A stretch of 7,110 bases of DNA from Lentimicrobium sp. (GTDB lineage: Bacteria; Bacteroidota; Bacteroidia; Flavobacteriales; Flavobacteriaceae), in NCBI GenBank assembly GCA_022758945.1, contig JAEMQE010000223.1, positions 6,449 to 13,558 of the forward strand, read 5' to 3'. Positions 6,226-7,110 of this stretch are shown piece by piece. The stretch's first letter is position 1. Every line of letters begins with the position of its first letter. Below the pieces are notes generated by a model. The model saw nothing but the letters and a program-made list of their open reading frames with translations. It had not been told where the DNA came from and made no database searches. Both the position numbers and the translations under genes were made by a program.

Positions 6226-6795
6226 ATGAAATCAACCGAACAAATTACAATGAAAACAATTGCAAAACTAGCACTGCTTGTAACCATCATGATGGTTCTA
6301 TCCTGTTCTGACGAATCTGTGACAACGCCTCTCCCACAAAATTCAGCGGCAGCAAAACTCAAATCACTTTCTGCCAAAACGGGTAATGAAGGGGGAAAAG
6401 TCACCAGACCCATTGTTAATGCACTCCAAAGTGATGATTACCCAGGAGCTGGGCCTTTAGGAGGCGCTATCTACTATGGTACTATGTCTCATCTAGGAGA
6501 AGTACATGGCATTGCGAAGACTATCTCAGTCTCACCCGATAGCGATGGTAATTTGGACATAATAAATGATGAAGTAACTGTAGCTGCAAACGGAGATAAA
6601 TTATTTTCCACTGGTTCCATCAAACTTATTTTTCCTTCTGAAGGCACTATTGCAACTATTACCGGAGGTTCTGTAATAACGGGAGGCACTGGTAGATTTA
6701 ATGGGGCAACAGGGTATTTTATTTTTGAAAACATGACCATTGACCTAGTTACAGGTCATGAATCTCATACAGCTCATGGCGAAATAACGTATTAA
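6226..6795 (+). CDS. Small lipoprotein with predicted beta-barrel-like domain, function unknown
   Basis: This 189-residue protein carries a lipoprotein signal peptide ending in MVLSC, with Cys27 as the lipidated residue. SDES follows directly, an acidic start that in Flavobacterium fits export to the cell surface. After a Ser/Ala/Lys-rich linker (about 32-60) comes a strand-rich domain (about 78-189) with alternating hydrophobic residues. Its GGSVITGGTGRFNGATGYFIFE stretch (147-168; key residues G153, G156, F158, G160, G163) resembles the glycine-rich turn of allene-oxide-cyclase-like and other small lipocalin-type barrels. No catalytic motif is evident. The internal ATG at 6250 would give a cleaner signal peptide (MKTIAKLALL) and is a serious alternative start; 6226 is preceded by the usual A-rich leader. 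Its sequence appears richer in G and C than the flanking DNA. It stands alone, with an ECF-like motif upstream and a terminator downstream. Confidence 0.8.
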   Translation: MKSTEQITMKTIAKLALLVTIMMVLSCSDESVTTPLPQNSAAAKLKSLSAKTGNEGGKVTRPIVNALQSDDYPGAGPLGGAIYYGTMSHLGEVHGIAKTISVSPDSDGNLDIINDEVTVAANGDKLFSTGSIKLIFPSEGTIATITGGSVITGGTGRFNGATGYFIFENMTIDLVTGHESHTAHGEITY

Positions 6796-6887
6796 AGCAC
6801 CTAAATATTCATTTTGGAGATTTTAAACCCGGTAATCTATACTACTATCATATTTTGAAGGGTGGTAAAGGTTATCACTTTGAAACC

Positions 6888-6935
6888 AAAAACAGCATAA
6901 AAAATAGTGAGCTTACTATTTTTTATGCTGTTTTT
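6888..6935. terminator. Bidirectional intrinsic terminator between lipoprotein gene and tRNA-Leu
   Basis: Positions 6888-6908 and 6915-6935 form a perfect 21-bp stem with a six-base loop (GAGCTT). The stem ends in five A residues on the left and five T residues on the right, so both transcripts finish in a U-tract. It serves the lipoprotein gene on the plus strand and tRNA-Leu on the minus strand, whose mature 3' end is at 6946. Confidence 0.92.
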
Positions 6936-6945
6936 CATTTATTCG

Positions 6946-7028
6946 TGACCACGGCGGGATTTGAACCCGCACGCCCTTGCGAGCACCAGCCCCTCAAGCT
7001 GGCAAGTCTACCGTTTCTCCACGTGGCC
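6946..7028 (-). tRNA. tRNA-Leu, anticodon GAG
   Basis: The minus strand folds into a class II tRNA of 83 bases. The acceptor GGCCACG pairs with CGTGGTC, with one G-U. The D arm has the GG pair in AACGGTAG. The anticodon stem CCAGC/GCTGG encloses TTGAGGG, which gives anticodon GAG and reads leucine CUC/CUU. A long variable arm (GCTC-GCAA-GGGC) is typical of leucine and serine tRNAs. The T arm is GCGGG-TTCAAAT-CCCGC. The discriminator is A, and CCA is not encoded (CGA follows). Confidence 0.95.
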
Positions 7029-7030
7029 TA

Positions 7031-7076
7031 AAAAAATATAGAGACGTTTGCCTCAGCGAACGTCTCTATATTTTTT
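7031..7076 (-). terminator. Perfect hairpin between two tRNA genes, terminator-like
   Basis: Positions 7031-7048 and 7059-7076 are exact reverse complements (18 bp). The pairing can extend by a G-U and two G-C pairs to a CTCA tetraloop. Read on the minus strand, the stem ends in seven T residues, the form of an intrinsic terminator for the upstream tRNA. It fills the entire space between the two tRNAs, and its U-tract ends two bases before the 5' end of tRNA-Leu. It could instead be a processing signal inside a joint transcript. Confidence 0.8.
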
Positions 7077-7078
7077 GG

Positions 7079-7110
7079 TGACTCGACTGGGGCTCGAACC
7101 CAGGACCCCA
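7079..7110 (-). tRNA. tRNA, 3' part only (perhaps tRNA-Lys), cut by the window edge
   Basis: The minus strand shows a T arm CTGGG-TTCGAGC-CCCAG, followed by the acceptor 3' strand TCGAGTC and discriminator A at 7079. The next three bases (7078-7076) read CCA, so the tail may be encoded. The 5' half with the anticodon is outside the window. The predicted 5' acceptor GACTCGA and the GGGTC variable loop resemble lysine tRNAs of Bacteroidota as I recall them, but identity cannot be settled from this fragment. Confidence 0.85.

Noticed and set aside
6183..6413. Minus-strand frame over the lipoprotein 5' end
   Set aside because: Antisense to the lipoprotein signal peptide and linker, and no features of its own.
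6489..6740. Minus-strand frame inside the lipoprotein gene
   Set aside because: Antisense shadow created by the Gly/Thr-rich barrel region; proline-rich translation without family character.
6862..6878. Short hairpin GTGGTAA-AGG-TTATCAC followed by TTT
   Set aside because: Seven pairs with one G-U and only a minimal T tract; the much stronger terminator starts ten bases later.

Overview
The window looks like chromosomal DNA from a member of the Flavobacteriaceae, most likely a Flavobacterium or close relative. The reasons are low G+C, A-rich leaders in place of Shine-Dalgarno sites, lipoproteins with acidic residues straight after the lipid-anchored cysteine, a DUF4252-type protein beside an ECF sigma factor, and a PorE/OmpA-like TPR domain. 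No IS element, CRISPR array or phage gene was seen.

Layout. Positions 1-119 are the 3' part of a cobalamin riboswitch. A terminator-like expression platform (138-190) follows, then a BtuB-like TonB-dependent receptor (210-2150, +). A long, nearly perfect inverted repeat (2172-2254) separates this gene from a convergent S41-family protease lipoprotein (2260-3708, -). Divergent from the protease is a compact operon (3819-5316, +): an ECF sigma factor, a single-pass membrane protein in the usual anti-sigma position, and an exported DUF4252-type protein. It ends at a strong intrinsic terminator (5360-5395). A short exported TPR protein (5418-5747, -) comes next and looks like the isolated N-terminus of a larger family. 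A very AT-rich gap (5748-6225) follows, then a small lipoprotein (6226-6795, +), a bidirectional terminator (6888-6935), tRNA-Leu(GAG) (6946-7028, -), a second terminator-like hairpin (7031-7076) and the 3' part of another tRNA cut by the window edge.

How the parts fit. The riboswitch and receptor form a self-contained module in which B12 represses its own outer-membrane importer. The sigma/membrane protein/DUF4252 trio forms an envelope-signalling module. The most interesting regulatory observation is that the sigma gene and the distant lipoprotein gene at 6226 share an upstream element: AAC, 16 bases, then CGT inside a 13-base block that matches at 11 positions. This suggests that the sigma factor controls itself and the lipoprotein. 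The tRNA pair is also odd, because a perfect 18-bp hairpin with a U-tract ends only two bases before the mature 5' end of tRNA-Leu, leaving no obvious room for a separate promoter.
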